Positions 41,606 to 50,083 of a stretch of 50,083 nt of DNA are shown here, in pieces. A program made the translations under genes and the position numbers. Below the pieces are notes generated by a model. It was not told the DNA's origin, did not search any database, and saw nothing but the letters and a program-made list of their open reading frames with translations. Positions within the stretch are counted from its first letter, which is position 1; every line of letters begins with the position of its first letter. Source of the stretch: Phaeodactylibacter luteus (GTDB taxonomy: Bacteria > Bacteroidota > Bacteroidia > Chitinophagales > Saprospiraceae); contig NZ_VOOR01000038.1 of the NCBI RefSeq assembly GCF_007993045.1, forward strand, positions 1-50,083, in the 5' to 3' direction.

Positions 41606-41644
41606 AAAAAAGCCCTCTGGCGTTTCCCGCCAGAGAGCTTTTTT
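41606..41644 (-). terminator. Terminator of the groESL operon
   Basis: CTCTGGCG-TTTCC-CGCCAGAG stem with GCT/AGC extensions and T/A runs on both sides, 26 bp behind the groEL stop. Confidence 0.8.
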
Positions 41645-41669
41645 AAGGGTTAATCTGCTCAGGGGCTGA

Positions 41670-43355
<1,686 letters not shown>

Positions 43356-43391
43356 TCAGCAGCGGGCAGGCCGCTGTGGGGAGGGAAGGCC

Positions 43392-43667
43392 TTATTCGTT
43401 GCCTTCGAGGATGACAAGGATGTCGTCTTCACGCATGATGAGGTAATCCTGCCCCTGATATTGCAGCTCCTGTCCGGCATATTTGCCATAGAGCACGACG
43501 TCACCGGTCTTAACGGTCATTTCATTGCCGTCTTTGCCGGGGCCAACGGCTACCACTTCGCCGCGCTGCGGCTTCTCTTTAGCCGTATCAGGGATGATGA
43601 TGCCGCCCTGCGTCTTTTCTTCAGCGGGAGCAGGCTTGACCACAACTCTGTCATTGATGGGCTTCAT
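43392..43667 (-). CDS. groS: Co-chaperonin GroES (10 kDa)
   Basis: 91 residues, the usual length. [12 protein letters not shown] at the start, the mobile loop [11 protein letters not shown] near 25 and V-L-Y-G-K-Y-A-G near 60 are standard GroES. GroES caps the GroEL ring. It is the first gene of groESL. The 243 bp upstream spacer holds a GTGC-GAAA-GCAC hairpin (minus-strand reading) and the secG terminator, but no heat-shock operator I can recognise. Confidence 0.97.
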   Translation of the reverse strand: MKPINDRVVVKPAPAEEKTQGGIIIPDTAKEKPQRGEVVAVGPGKDGNEMTVKTGDVVLYGKYAGQELQYQGQDYLIMREDDILVILEGNE

Positions 43668-43842
43668 AGTTAAAGCTTTTATGAATTCGTTTTGTTAAAT
43701 AATTGTTGGAGTGCTTTCGCACGGGAATGTACCATCACAGGGCGTGCCAAACGCGCTTTTCTGTCATTTTTGCAGGTCGGGCCAGCCTCCTTTGTCAGTT
43801 GCCCTTGCTGCACTGCGTGCATGGTGACAGAATGGCAAAAAA

Positions 43843-43875
43843 AACAGGCTGAGTGAATTGCTCACTCAGCCTGTT
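43843..43875 (-). terminator. Terminator of the secG unit
   Basis: AACAGGCTGAGTGA and TCACTCAGCCTGTT form a perfect 14-bp stem around five bases; on the minus strand it ends in a run of eight T residues. Confidence 0.88.
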
Positions 43876-43910
43876 CAGGCGGCCATGCTTATGGTCTGGC
43901 CGTCAGTGTG

Positions 43911-44174
43911 TTATTGAGAAAGAAGCTGCTCTGCTGCGCCTTCGGTGCCGCCTACGAGCAATGTGGTGGCGATGCAAAGCGCGAAGAGGGCGATGGCAAG
44001 GTACCAGGTAGCCTTCTCGATAAAGTCAGTTGATTTGGCTGCACCGAACATTTGGTTAGCCTGTGTGCCACCGAAAGTGGAGTCTACGCCGCCACCTTTG
44101 GGGTTTTGGATCAGAATAGCGCCCATCAGCAGGATACAAACGAGGGCGATGAATACAGTCATGGTAGTCAGCAT
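43911..44174 (-). CDS. secG: Preprotein translocase subunit SecG
   Basis: 87 residues with two membrane helices (about 4-22 and 54-74) joined by the conserved I-Q-N-P-K-G-G-G loop followed by F-G-G-T-Q-A-N-Q-M-F-G, the SecG signature. SecG assists SecYE in protein export through the inner membrane. It follows the TPR-like gene by 4 bp, so they are one operon, and has a strong terminator. Confidence 0.94.
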   Translation of the reverse strand: MLTTMTVFIALVCILLMGAILIQNPKGGGVDSTFGGTQANQMFGAAKSTDFIEKATWYLAIALFALCIATTLLVGGTEGAAEQLLSQ

Positions 44175-44178
44175 ATCT

Positions 44179-45192
44179 CTAATCGCTTTTAAGATTCTGA
44201 ATTAGCTGCGCAAAGTAATCACTTTTTTCTGGAAAAACCAACATCAGCCGCCGGTACATTTCCACTGCTTTGCCGGTCTGCCCTTGCCGGGCGAGCAGGC
44301 GGGCGAGCGTTTCGGAGGCGATCTCATCGTTCTCAGTGATACTGCGGGCGGCGATATGGTCCACTTTCTTTTTGCTGTGTCGGTCTTTTTCTTTTTTGCT
44401 GGCCTCCATCAGGTCGCCCAGCTGGGACTGTATATCTGGCGGCTGGAACTGTGCGATCCAGCTGCTGAAAGAGGCTTTGGGCCTGGGCTTCGGCACTCCG
44501 GTATGCAGTGGCCGGTCTACGGGCATGCGCTCATCAGCGGGTTCAGGCTTTATGGGGCTGAGCCCCGCAATGCTGACCGCCGTGCTGACGGCATGTTCTA
44601 TCCAACGCTCGCGTGCAGGTGCCGGCTGCATGCTGGCATTCGGCATTTCAGCAGCGGTGGTATCCGGCCCTGCCGCCTGTTCTTCAGGCGTTGCAGGGGC
44701 GGGAGGGCTTTGGTCGGGCAGGGGCGGGTCTTCGGCTTCCGGCCCTGCTCCTGCCGGCCAGGCGAGGTCTTCTTCTTCCTGAGCAGGGCTGAGCCCCAGC
44801 CCTTCCGGGAAATGGATGTGGAGGGTATCGGGCCCGGCCGCACCATCTTCTTCCTGAAGGGGGAGCAGGCTGTCCTGCTCCGCATCAAGCTCTTCCAGGC
44901 TCCTTAGCTCAAGGTATTCTTCTTGCAAAGTGAATGACTCTTGCTGCGGCTCTGGAGAGGTGAGGCGGTCCACCAGTGCAGCGAGTGCCCTCCGGTCGGT
45001 AGTCAGTGCGGATGCCCTCGCCAAGTGCCCTTTCCAGTCGTCGCGGTTGTCCATCAAGGCTTTGCACAGCAGCAGTACGCTGAGCGGCTGGCTGTATGGA
45101 TATTGCAGTACCAGGGTCTTGATCTCCTGGAAGGATACCCGCTGCAGCATTTCAGGGTGCTGCAGGTATTGATGGAAGTGGTCTGCGTTCAT
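44179..45192 (-). CDS. Hypothetical protein with C-terminal TPR-like repeat
   Basis: 337 residues, no signal peptide. The N-terminal 90 residues are helical (L-V-L-Q-Y-P-Y-S-Q-P-L-S-V-L-L-L). The middle (about 100-210) is low-complexity, rich in E, P and A, probably disordered. The segment F-S-S-W-I-A-Q-F near 245 and the C-terminal E-T-L-A-R-L-L-A-R-Q-G-Q-T-G-K-A-V-E-M-Y-R-R-L form a short TPR-like motif. Proteins of this layout are widespread in Bacteroidota and commonly encoded before secG; no function is established. Confidence 0.82.
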   Translation of the reverse strand: MNADHFHQYLQHPEMLQRVSFQEIKTLVLQYPYSQPLSVLLLCKALMDNRDDWKGHLARASALTTDRRALAALVDRLTSPEPQQESFTLQEEYLELRSLEELDAEQDSLLPLQEEDGAAGPDTLHIHFPEGLGLSPAQEEEDLAWPAGAGPEAEDPPLPDQSPPAPATPEEQAAGPDTTAAEMPNASMQPAPARERWIEHAVSTAVSIAGLSPIKPEPADERMPVDRPLHTGVPKPRPKASFSSWIAQFQPPDIQSQLGDLMEASKKEKDRHSKKKVDHIAARSITENDEIASETLARLLARQGQTGKAVEMYRRLMLVFPEKSDYFAQLIQNLKSD

Positions 45193-45247
45193 GATTTTAT
45201 ATCCTGCCTGGCATTAAAAAGTAAGCGCCCGGGGTTCAAAAGTAAGT

Positions 45248-45343
45248 TTAAAGTCTGACAACTTAGGATTTCGCTCTGCGTCTGCTGCGTGGTGTGGCAA
45301 ATAGCAAGTCAGCATTGATAAATCTTAGGTTGTCAGGCTATAA
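45248..45343. mobile_element. Short inverted-repeat element (MITE-like type 4)
   Basis: Ends TTTAAAGTCTGACAACTTAGGA and, inverted, TTTATAGCCTGACAACCTAAG enclose about 50 bp. No ORF. It could also fold into one long hairpin. It lies between the start of the TPR-like gene and repeat element G. Confidence 0.5.
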
Positions 45344-45384
45344 AATATGACAATGGGCTCACTCGCCCGGATAACGGCCCTCTA

Positions 45385-45584
45385 GGCGTAAACCAAAATG
45401 TCGCTAGCGTTTAGCCTTATCGGCTTTAGGGTGGAGCCGGCCTAGCGCTGCGGAGGGGTGGCCGAAGGCCAGACCCGACGCCTGTAGGGCGAGGGGCCGA
45501 GCGGATAGCGAGCCCCGTAGCATAGCGGCTCCTGCCCTGTGGCAGGAGCAGGCCCCAAAAAAAATGGCAATCTGGTTTGCGCCC
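45385..45584 (+). mobile_element. Repeat element copy G
   Basis: Ends GGCGTAAACCAAAATGTCGC and, inverted, GGGCGCAAACCAGATTGCCA. Left flank GGCCCTCTA, right flank GGCCCTTTT: a likely, slightly eroded 9-bp target-site duplication. Contains the full-length GC-rich core and no nested element. It fills most of the 489 bp spacer in front of rdgB's 3' end. Confidence 0.78.
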
Positions 45585-45681
45585 GGCCCTTTTTAGCCCA
45601 GCTTTTATGGCCTGCCCTCAGCGGGCAAAGGCATAGGCCTAAAGGGACGAAAGACCAAGATACTGAAAAGCGGAGGCTTTG

Positions 45682-46263
45682 TCAATCCTGCTCATTGAGG
45701 AAGGCGACAAGCTTTGCTACGGCCTGGCCTCTGTGGCTGATCGCGCTTTTCTCAGCGGTATCCATTTGCGCAAAGGTACGGTCGTGGCCATCTGGGATGA
45801 AAATAGGGTCGTACCCAAAGCCGTTATTGCCTTTTTTGCGGTGGATGATCTGCCCTTCTGCAACCCCTTCAAAAGTGTGTACCTGCCCATTGAGGATGAG
45901 GGCGATGACGGTCCGGAACCGGGCGGACCGGTCCTCTTTTCCTTTCAGGTTGGCCAAAAGGAGAGACATATTGGCTTCGTCGTCATGTGCAGGGCCTGCA
46001 TAGCGTGCGGAGTAGACCCCCGGCTCTCCGCCCAAGGCGTCCACTTCGAGCCCCGTATCTTCCGAGAAACAGTCCACGTTGTAGTGTTCGTGCACATAGG
46101 TGGCCTTTTCCAAGGCGTTGCCCTCGATGGTAGGCCGGGTCTCTGGCAGCTCTTCTTCACAGTTGATGTCCTTCAGGCTGAGGAGCTCAAACTGCCCGTT
46201 TAGCTGCTGTTCGACTTCTTTGATCTTGTTGGCGTTGCCTGTGGCAAAAACTAAAGTTGGCAT
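45682..46263 (-). CDS. rdgB: Non-canonical purine NTP pyrophosphatase (RdgB/HAM1)
   Basis: 193 residues, normal size. RdgB hydrolyses dITP, XTP and ITP to monophosphates and keeps deaminated purines out of DNA and RNA. Motifs: F-A-T-G-N-A-N-K-I-K-E-V at the N-terminus, S-E-D-T-G-L-E-V-D-A-L, G-N-N-G-F-G-Y-D-P-I-F and the terminal K-S-A-I-S-H-R-G-Q-A. It is 37 bp behind the small hypothetical gene and probably in one operon with it. Confidence 0.96.
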   Translation of the reverse strand: MPTLVFATGNANKIKEVEQQLNGQFELLSLKDINCEEELPETRPTIEGNALEKATYVHEHYNVDCFSEDTGLEVDALGGEPGVYSARYAGPAHDDEANMSLLLANLKGKEDRSARFRTVIALILNGQVHTFEGVAEGQIIHRKKGNNGFGYDPIFIPDGHDRTFAQMDTAEKSAISHRGQAVAKLVAFLNEQD

Positions 46264-46300
46264 AATGGTTGGGTTGTTTGGAATAAAGAGCGGATGTCCG

Positions 46301-46762
46301 TCAGGGCAAAAACAGCGTTTTCAGCCCTGCCCAGAGCTTGCCGGACATGGCTTTGCCGCCGGCCTGGCGTTCTGCCAGAATGTCATGTAGCGGGTCTGCT
46401 GCCAGGAAGCGGGCCCCGCCGAACAGGGCCGGCTGATACGGAGGAAGGGCAAAGCCAAGCCCCGCTTTTTGGGGCGGAAGCCCGAACAGCAGAAGGGTCT
46501 TGATGTTTAACCTCCGCTGCAATGAACTAAAACTTATGGCTTCGCTTTCCTGTAATAGCAAGGTGTAGGTATCTTCGTGCAGGTCGATTTTCGCAGCGCC
46601 CAGCACCTTGCCCAAAAAGCTTTTCAAGGCTTCAGGGTCTTGCCCTTCCGGGCAAAGCACAATGCAAAAGACCCCTTTTTGCCCAAGGCCGCTGATGCGG
46701 TTTTCGGGCAGGCACGGCTCAGGGGCAGGGATGAGCGGGAAGTCGAAAAAGGAAGGCTTCAA
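46301..46762 (-). CDS. Hypothetical protein, likely TTG start
   Basis: The frame is open much further upstream (to 47068), but that part lies over ilvE and its promoter on the other strand and is not real coding. The likely product starts at the TTG at 46762 (L-K-P-S-F-F-D-F-P-L-I) and has 153 residues. No ATG is available between ilvE and this point. Visible features are G-V-F-C-I-V-L-C-P, Y-T-L-L-L, N-I-K-T-L-L-L-F-G-L-P-P and a lysine-rich tail (G-K-L-W-A-G-L-K-T-L-F). Small proteins of this shape with L-W-x-x-L-K-x-L-F ends occur widely in Bacteroidota; I do not know a function. It is followed by rdgB on the same strand. Confidence 0.65.
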   Translation of the reverse strand: MKPSFFDFPLIPAPEPCLPENRISGLGQKGVFCIVLCPEGQDPEALKSFLGKVLGAAKIDLHEDTYTLLLQESEAISFSSLQRRLNIKTLLLFGLPPQKAGLGFALPPYQPALFGGARFLAADPLHDILAERQAGGKAMSGKLWAGLKTLFLP

Positions 46763-46830
46763 AATAATTGTAATTATTGGCTGTGGATGTCCGAATAATG
46801 ATTGTTGGCTCGGTCTTTTTAGGGCGGAGC

Positions 46831-46860
46831 TTGAAATAAAATTAGTTTTGATTATCTTTG
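46831..46860 (+). promoter_or_regulatory. Candidate ilvE promoter
   Basis: TTG (46831-46833) and TATCTTTG (46853-46860) are separated by 19 bases, matching the Bacteroidota -33/-7 pattern. The start codon lies only about 10 bp after the -7 box, so either transcription gives a very short leader or translation begins at the second ATG (46877). Confidence 0.55.
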
Positions 46861-46870
46861 TACCAAAATT

Positions 46871-47956
46871 ATGGAGATGGAATTTAATATAAAAATCACA
46901 AAAGCTCAAAACTCCCGCCTTGGCGAAGTCGATTTCGAGAACATCCCTTTTGGCAAGGTATTCTCGGACCACATGTTCGTAGCCGATTATAAGGAAGGCG
47001 AGTGGCAAGATGCCAGGATTGTCCCTTTCGGAAGGTTCGAAATGCACCCGGCGGCCATGGTGCTGCACTACGGGCAGGCGATATTCGAGGGGATGAAGGC
47101 CTCAAAGTCTGTAGAGGGCAAGCCTTTTTTCCTGCGCCCGGAGATGCACGCCAAGCGGCTGAACAACTCGGCCCGCCGCATGTGCATGCCTGAAGTTCCA
47201 GAAGCGCTTTTCCTCGAGGGGCTGCACAAGCTCATCGACTTGGACCAGGGCTGGATCCCACCTCAAAAGGGCAGTGCGCTTTATATCCGTCCATATATGT
47301 TCTCCATGGACGAGTTCATTGGGGTCAAGCCATCTGAGACTTACCGGTTCATCATCTTCACCGGCCCGGTTGGGCCCTACTACCCAAAGCCGGTCAGCCT
47401 TATTGCGGATACGGAGTATGTCCGGGCGGCTGTGCACGGCGGCACGGGCGAAGCCAAGGTAGCTGGCAACTATGCAGCTTCTCTGCTCCCCGCCCGCCTG
47501 GCCAACCAAAAAGGCTATGATCAGGTCATGTGGCTGGACAGCAAGGAGTTCAAGTACATTCAGGAGGTGGGCACGATGAACATCTTCTTTGTCATCGATG
47601 GCAAAGTGGCCACTCCAGCCCTCAACGGTGGCATACTGCCCGGCATTACCCGCGATACCATCCTTAAGCTCCTGCCTGAGATGGGCATTGAGGTAGAAGA
47701 GCGTGCCATCTCTATCGATGAGGTGGTAGAGGCCCATGCCGCTGGCAAGCTGCAGGAGGTCTTTGGCTCGGGCACTGCCGCTGTGATTGCGCATGTGTCC
47801 AAAATCGCTTACAAAGGCAAAGACATGGAGCTGCCGCCGGTAGCGGAGCGCAAAGTCGGGCCAGCCATCAAAGAGCATATCGATGCCCTCCGTGCTGGCA
47901 CAATAGACGATAAGCACGGTTGGATCGTCCCGGTAGGCGAACCCGTAAACGCTTAG
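46871..47956 (+). CDS. ilvE: Branched-chain amino acid aminotransferase
   Basis: 361 residues, the longer class-II BCAT type. It transfers the amino group between glutamate and the 2-oxo acids of valine, leucine and isoleucine, using PLP. Motifs: H-Y-G-Q-A-I-F-E-G-M-K-A near 66, G-S-A-L-Y-I-R-P near 134, G-G-T-G-E-A-K-V-A-G-N-Y with the PLP-binding Lys196, and Q-E-V-G-T-M-N-I-F-F near 236. The second position of the usual K-x-G-G-N-Y motif is alanine here. M3 (46877) is an alternative start. Single gene with terminator. Confidence 0.96.
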   Translation: MEMEFNIKITKAQNSRLGEVDFENIPFGKVFSDHMFVADYKEGEWQDARIVPFGRFEMHPAAMVLHYGQAIFEGMKASKSVEGKPFFLRPEMHAKRLNNSARRMCMPEVPEALFLEGLHKLIDLDQGWIPPQKGSALYIRPYMFSMDEFIGVKPSETYRFIIFTGPVGPYYPKPVSLIADTEYVRAAVHGGTGEAKVAGNYAASLLPARLANQKGYDQVMWLDSKEFKYIQEVGTMNIFFVIDGKVATPALNGGILPGITRDTILKLLPEMGIEVEERAISIDEVVEAHAAGKLQEVFGSGTAAVIAHVSKIAYKGKDMELPPVAERKVGPAIKEHIDALRAGTIDDKHGWIVPVGEPVNA

Positions 47957-47983
47957 GCAGAGGCAGCTGAAAATACAGCTGAA

Positions 47984-48021
47984 AAAACAGGCTCCTCAAG
48001 CAATTAGGGGGCCTGTTTTTC
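47984..48021 (+). terminator. Terminator of ilvE
   Basis: AACAGGCTCCT and AGGGGGCCTGTT pair with one bulge around a 10-base loop and are followed by TTTTT, 28 bp behind the stop. Confidence 0.75.
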
Positions 48022-48246
48022 GTTTATACCCGCAATGATATGGCTGGGGCTAAACCAGAAAATGCAAACTGCTGCCTGCACCAAATAGTATAGCTGCCTT
48101 AAGTTATATGGGCGGGGCAAAATCGCAACCAAAATGCCAAATAATATTTTGCGAAGTTAAAAATTAGACCGACTTTAGCCCCGCAATTTATGTCCGGGAA
48201 AACGCCTGAGAAAAGGCTTTCCAGGAGTCATCATGAAACCAACAAG

Positions 48247-48462
48247 ATGAAAAAGCGCTTTTCACTCGCCTTACTCTCTCTGTGCCTGTTGAATGTACTG
48301 GCTGCCCAAAATAGCACCGATACAGACTTTATGCGCAGTACAGGTAAAATTTACGTGGTTGTCGCTGTCGTTCTTGCCATTTTTGTTGGCCTAGTCTTGT
48401 TCCTAGTATACCTGGACCGTAAGCTAACCAAATTAGAAAACCAAATTAAGGACAATGATTGA
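48247..48462 (+). CDS. CcmD-family small membrane protein
   Basis: 71 residues from the ATG at 48247; an earlier in-frame ATG (48190) would add a charged extension before the signal. A signal-like N-terminus ends in L-A-A-Q-N, then one strong membrane helix (I-Y-V-V-V-A-V-V-L-A-I-F-V-G-L-V-L-F-L-V-Y-L) and a short charged tail D-R-K-L-T-K-L-E-N. This matches the Bacteroidota CcmD-like family linked with cytochrome c maturation. No other ccm genes are in the window. It overlaps the glutamate dehydrogenase gene by 8 bp. Confidence 0.75.
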   Translation: MKKRFSLALLSLCLLNVLAAQNSTDTDFMRSTGKIYVVVAVVLAIFVGLVLFLVYLDRKLTKLENQIKDND

Positions 48463-49891
48463 TCTCGAACCAAAGTCACAGACGAGCTTCTATCAGAGTG
48501 TTCAGAACTACTTTGAAAAAGCTGCAGCCCACACTGGCTTGCACCGTGGCCTGCTCGATCAGATCCGGGAGTGCAACGCGGTTTACCAGATCCGCTTCCC
48601 GGTGCAGGTTGGCAATGAGTACCATGTAATTGAGGCCTACCGTGTACAGCACAGCCACCACAGGGCCCCGACGAAAGGGGGTATCCGTTACTCCAACCAC
48701 GTAAACCAGGAAGAAGTGATGGCTTTGGCCACGCTGATGACCTACAAGTGCGCTATCGTTGATGTGCCCTTCGGCGGTGCCAAAGGCGGTGTGAAAATCA
48801 ACCCTTGGGAATACACGCCCGAGCAGCTGGAGAAAATTACCCGGCGTTACACCACAGAGCTGGTCCGCAGGAATATGATCGGCCCATCTGTGGATGTGCC
48901 GGCACCGGATTATGGGACAGGCTCCCGCGAAATGGCTTGGATCTATGACACTTACCGCACGTTTAAAGGTGATGACATCGATGCTGCTGGCTGCGTAACG
49001 GGCAAGCCGGTGAGCCAAAACGGTATCCGCGGGCGTACAGAGGCTACTGGCCGCGGGGTGTTCTATGGCATACGCGAGGCTTGTGAGCAGGAAGCCGATA
49101 TGGCGCGCCTGGGCCTGAGCAAGGGCATTGCAGGCAAGCGGATGGTCGTTCAAGGGCTGGGCAATGTAGGCTCTTACACGGCTACCATCTCTCAAGATGA
49201 AGGGGATGTGCTCATCGTGGGCGTGGGCGAAGTGGAAGGCGCTATCTACAATGAAAATGGCATCGATATCCACGAGCTCATCAAGTTCCGTCAGGAGACG
49301 GGCTCTATCCTGGGCTTCCCGGGGGCGACTAGCCTCGAACAGAAGGACCGGATGAAGGTCTTGGAGTTTGATTGTGATGTCCTGGTGCCCGCGGCGCTTG
49401 AGAATCAGATCACCATGGAGAACGCCCACAAGATCAAGGCCAAAATCATCGCTGAGGCGGCCAACGGGCCTATCACTTCTATGGCGGAGGAGGTCCTGCT
49501 CAAAAACGGCAAGCTCATTATCCCTGACGTTTACCTGAACGCAGGCGGTGTGACAGTGTCTTATTTTGAATGGCTGAAAAACCTTTCTCACATGCGCTTT
49601 GGGCGGATGGAGAAGCGCTTCAATCAGCAGATCAACCAAAACCTGGTCGACCTCATCGAGCGCACTACAGGCAAAAACGTTACCGACCGCGAGCGCATGA
49701 TGATCGCCCGGGGAGCGGACGAAATCGACTTGGTCCGTTCAGGCTTGGAAGAGACGATGATCACGGCTTATCAGCAGATCCGGGAGATTATGGAGCGGAA
49801 CAAAAAAGTGGAGGACCTGCGTACCGCTGCTTTTGTGAGCGCTATCAACAAAATCAGCAGCGATTATCTGTCTTTGGGCATTTTCCCATAG
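48455..49891 (+). CDS. Glutamate dehydrogenase (Glu/Leu/Phe/Val dehydrogenase family)
   Basis: 478 residues. It interconverts glutamate and 2-oxoglutarate plus ammonia with NAD(P). The N-terminal domain has A-P-T-K-G-G-I-R (Lys74), T-Y-K-C-A (Lys98) and P-F-G-G-A-K-G-G with the catalytic Lys110. The Rossmann domain carries V-V-Q-G-L-G-N-V-G-S near 230. The C-terminal part is longer than in many bacterial GDHs and includes R-M-M-I-A-R-G-A-D-E-I-D-L-V-R-S-G-L-E. Cofactor choice cannot be told safely. The start overlaps the CcmD-like gene by 8 bp, so the two are co-transcribed and probably coupled. Confidence 0.95.
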   Translation: MIDLEPKSQTSFYQSVQNYFEKAAAHTGLHRGLLDQIRECNAVYQIRFPVQVGNEYHVIEAYRVQHSHHRAPTKGGIRYSNHVNQEEVMALATLMTYKCAIVDVPFGGAKGGVKINPWEYTPEQLEKITRRYTTELVRRNMIGPSVDVPAPDYGTGSREMAWIYDTYRTFKGDDIDAAGCVTGKPVSQNGIRGRTEATGRGVFYGIREACEQEADMARLGLSKGIAGKRMVVQGLGNVGSYTATISQDEGDVLIVGVGEVEGAIYNENGIDIHELIKFRQETGSILGFPGATSLEQKDRMKVLEFDCDVLVPAALENQITMENAHKIKAKIIAEAANGPITSMAEEVLLKNGKLIIPDVYLNAGGVTVSYFEWLKNLSHMRFGRMEKRFNQQINQNLVDLIERTTGKNVTDRERMMIARGADEIDLVRSGLEETMITAYQQIREIMERNKKVEDLRTAAFVSAINKISSDYLSLGIFP

Positions 49892-49924
49892 GCAGGCTAC
49901 GCATAGGGTTGTAAATAATGAGCA

Positions 49925-49951
49925 GGGCGGGGCACTTTTGCGGCCCCGCCC
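49925..49951 (+). terminator. GC-rich hairpin after gdh
   Basis: GGGCGGGGC and GCCCCGCCC form a 9-bp stem around a 9-base loop, 33 bp behind the stop codon; no T run follows, so it may act as an RNA 3'-end stabiliser. The remaining 130 bp to the window end are AT-rich and contain no gene I can see. Confidence 0.5.
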
Positions 49952-50083
49952 CATATAAAGGCCAACATAAGCAACAGGCGGAGAGCGGGTGTTTAAAATT
50001 TTGATTTTTTCTTGAATTCAAAATATTGAAGCTCAAAATCAATTGTTTGCTTGTTGTTTGTTTTTTTACTCAATATCTTACGA

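Noticed and set aside
43668-43910. CIRCE heat-shock operator in front of groES
   Set aside because: A GTGC-GAAA-GCAC hairpin and a GAGTGC half-site are present but not the GCACTC-N9-GAGTGC arrangement.
48476-49639. 387-codon minus-strand open frame
   Set aside because: Antisense of glutamate dehydrogenase; no recognisable protein features.

Overview
The window looks like the chromosome of a moderately GC-rich Bacteroidota, most likely a Saprospiria-type marine bacterium. This rests on a SusC/SusD pair, lipoprotein signal peptides, T9SS-style TPR-PD40 architecture, CcmD-family protein next to glutamate dehydrogenase, and TAnnTTTG-type promoters. The placement is an inference from gene content only. 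No rRNA, tRNA or CRISPR array was found.

Layout: 1-3400 is a decaying polymorphic-toxin (RHS) region with two RHS C-terminal tips, each followed by an overlapping small lipoprotein gene (candidate immunity), with a frameshifted HTH regulator remnant between them. 3400-4714 is repeat-rich and carries a truncated, inverted copy of the 5' end of a gene found intact at 22.1-23.2 kb. 4.7-14.8 kb holds a di-haem cytochrome lipoprotein, folP with an overlapping membrane protein, a YheT-like hydrolase and a large TamB-like protein. 15.1-31.0 kb is a carbohydrate-acquisition locus: susC-susD, an FAD oxidoreductase lipoprotein, a GHL10-type hydrolase, an AGE epimerase, a DUF4434 protein, a sodium:solute symporter and a CRTAC1-like FG-GAP protein. 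Two matching palindromes (TGTGTGCGCACACA) in front of the main transcription units suggest one shared regulator. 31.1-50 kb is mainly housekeeping: GNAT, Kazal lipoprotein, a TPR-PD40-SPOR protein, xseAB, rtcB, ald, an OmpA lipoprotein, groESL, secG, rdgB, ilvE and gdh.

The least expected signal is between the genes. At least seven copies of a 180-530 bp element without any ORF are scattered through the window. They share a GC-rich hairpin core and inverted ends close to GGGCGCAAACCAGATTGTCG, and three copies show 7-9 bp flanking direct repeats. One copy sits exactly at the stop codon of the AGE epimerase gene; a duplicated version of that copy has carried a piece of the neighbouring gene about 19 kb away. 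Smaller TA-flanked or other inverted-repeat elements are nested in or next to these copies. No transposase is present in the window.
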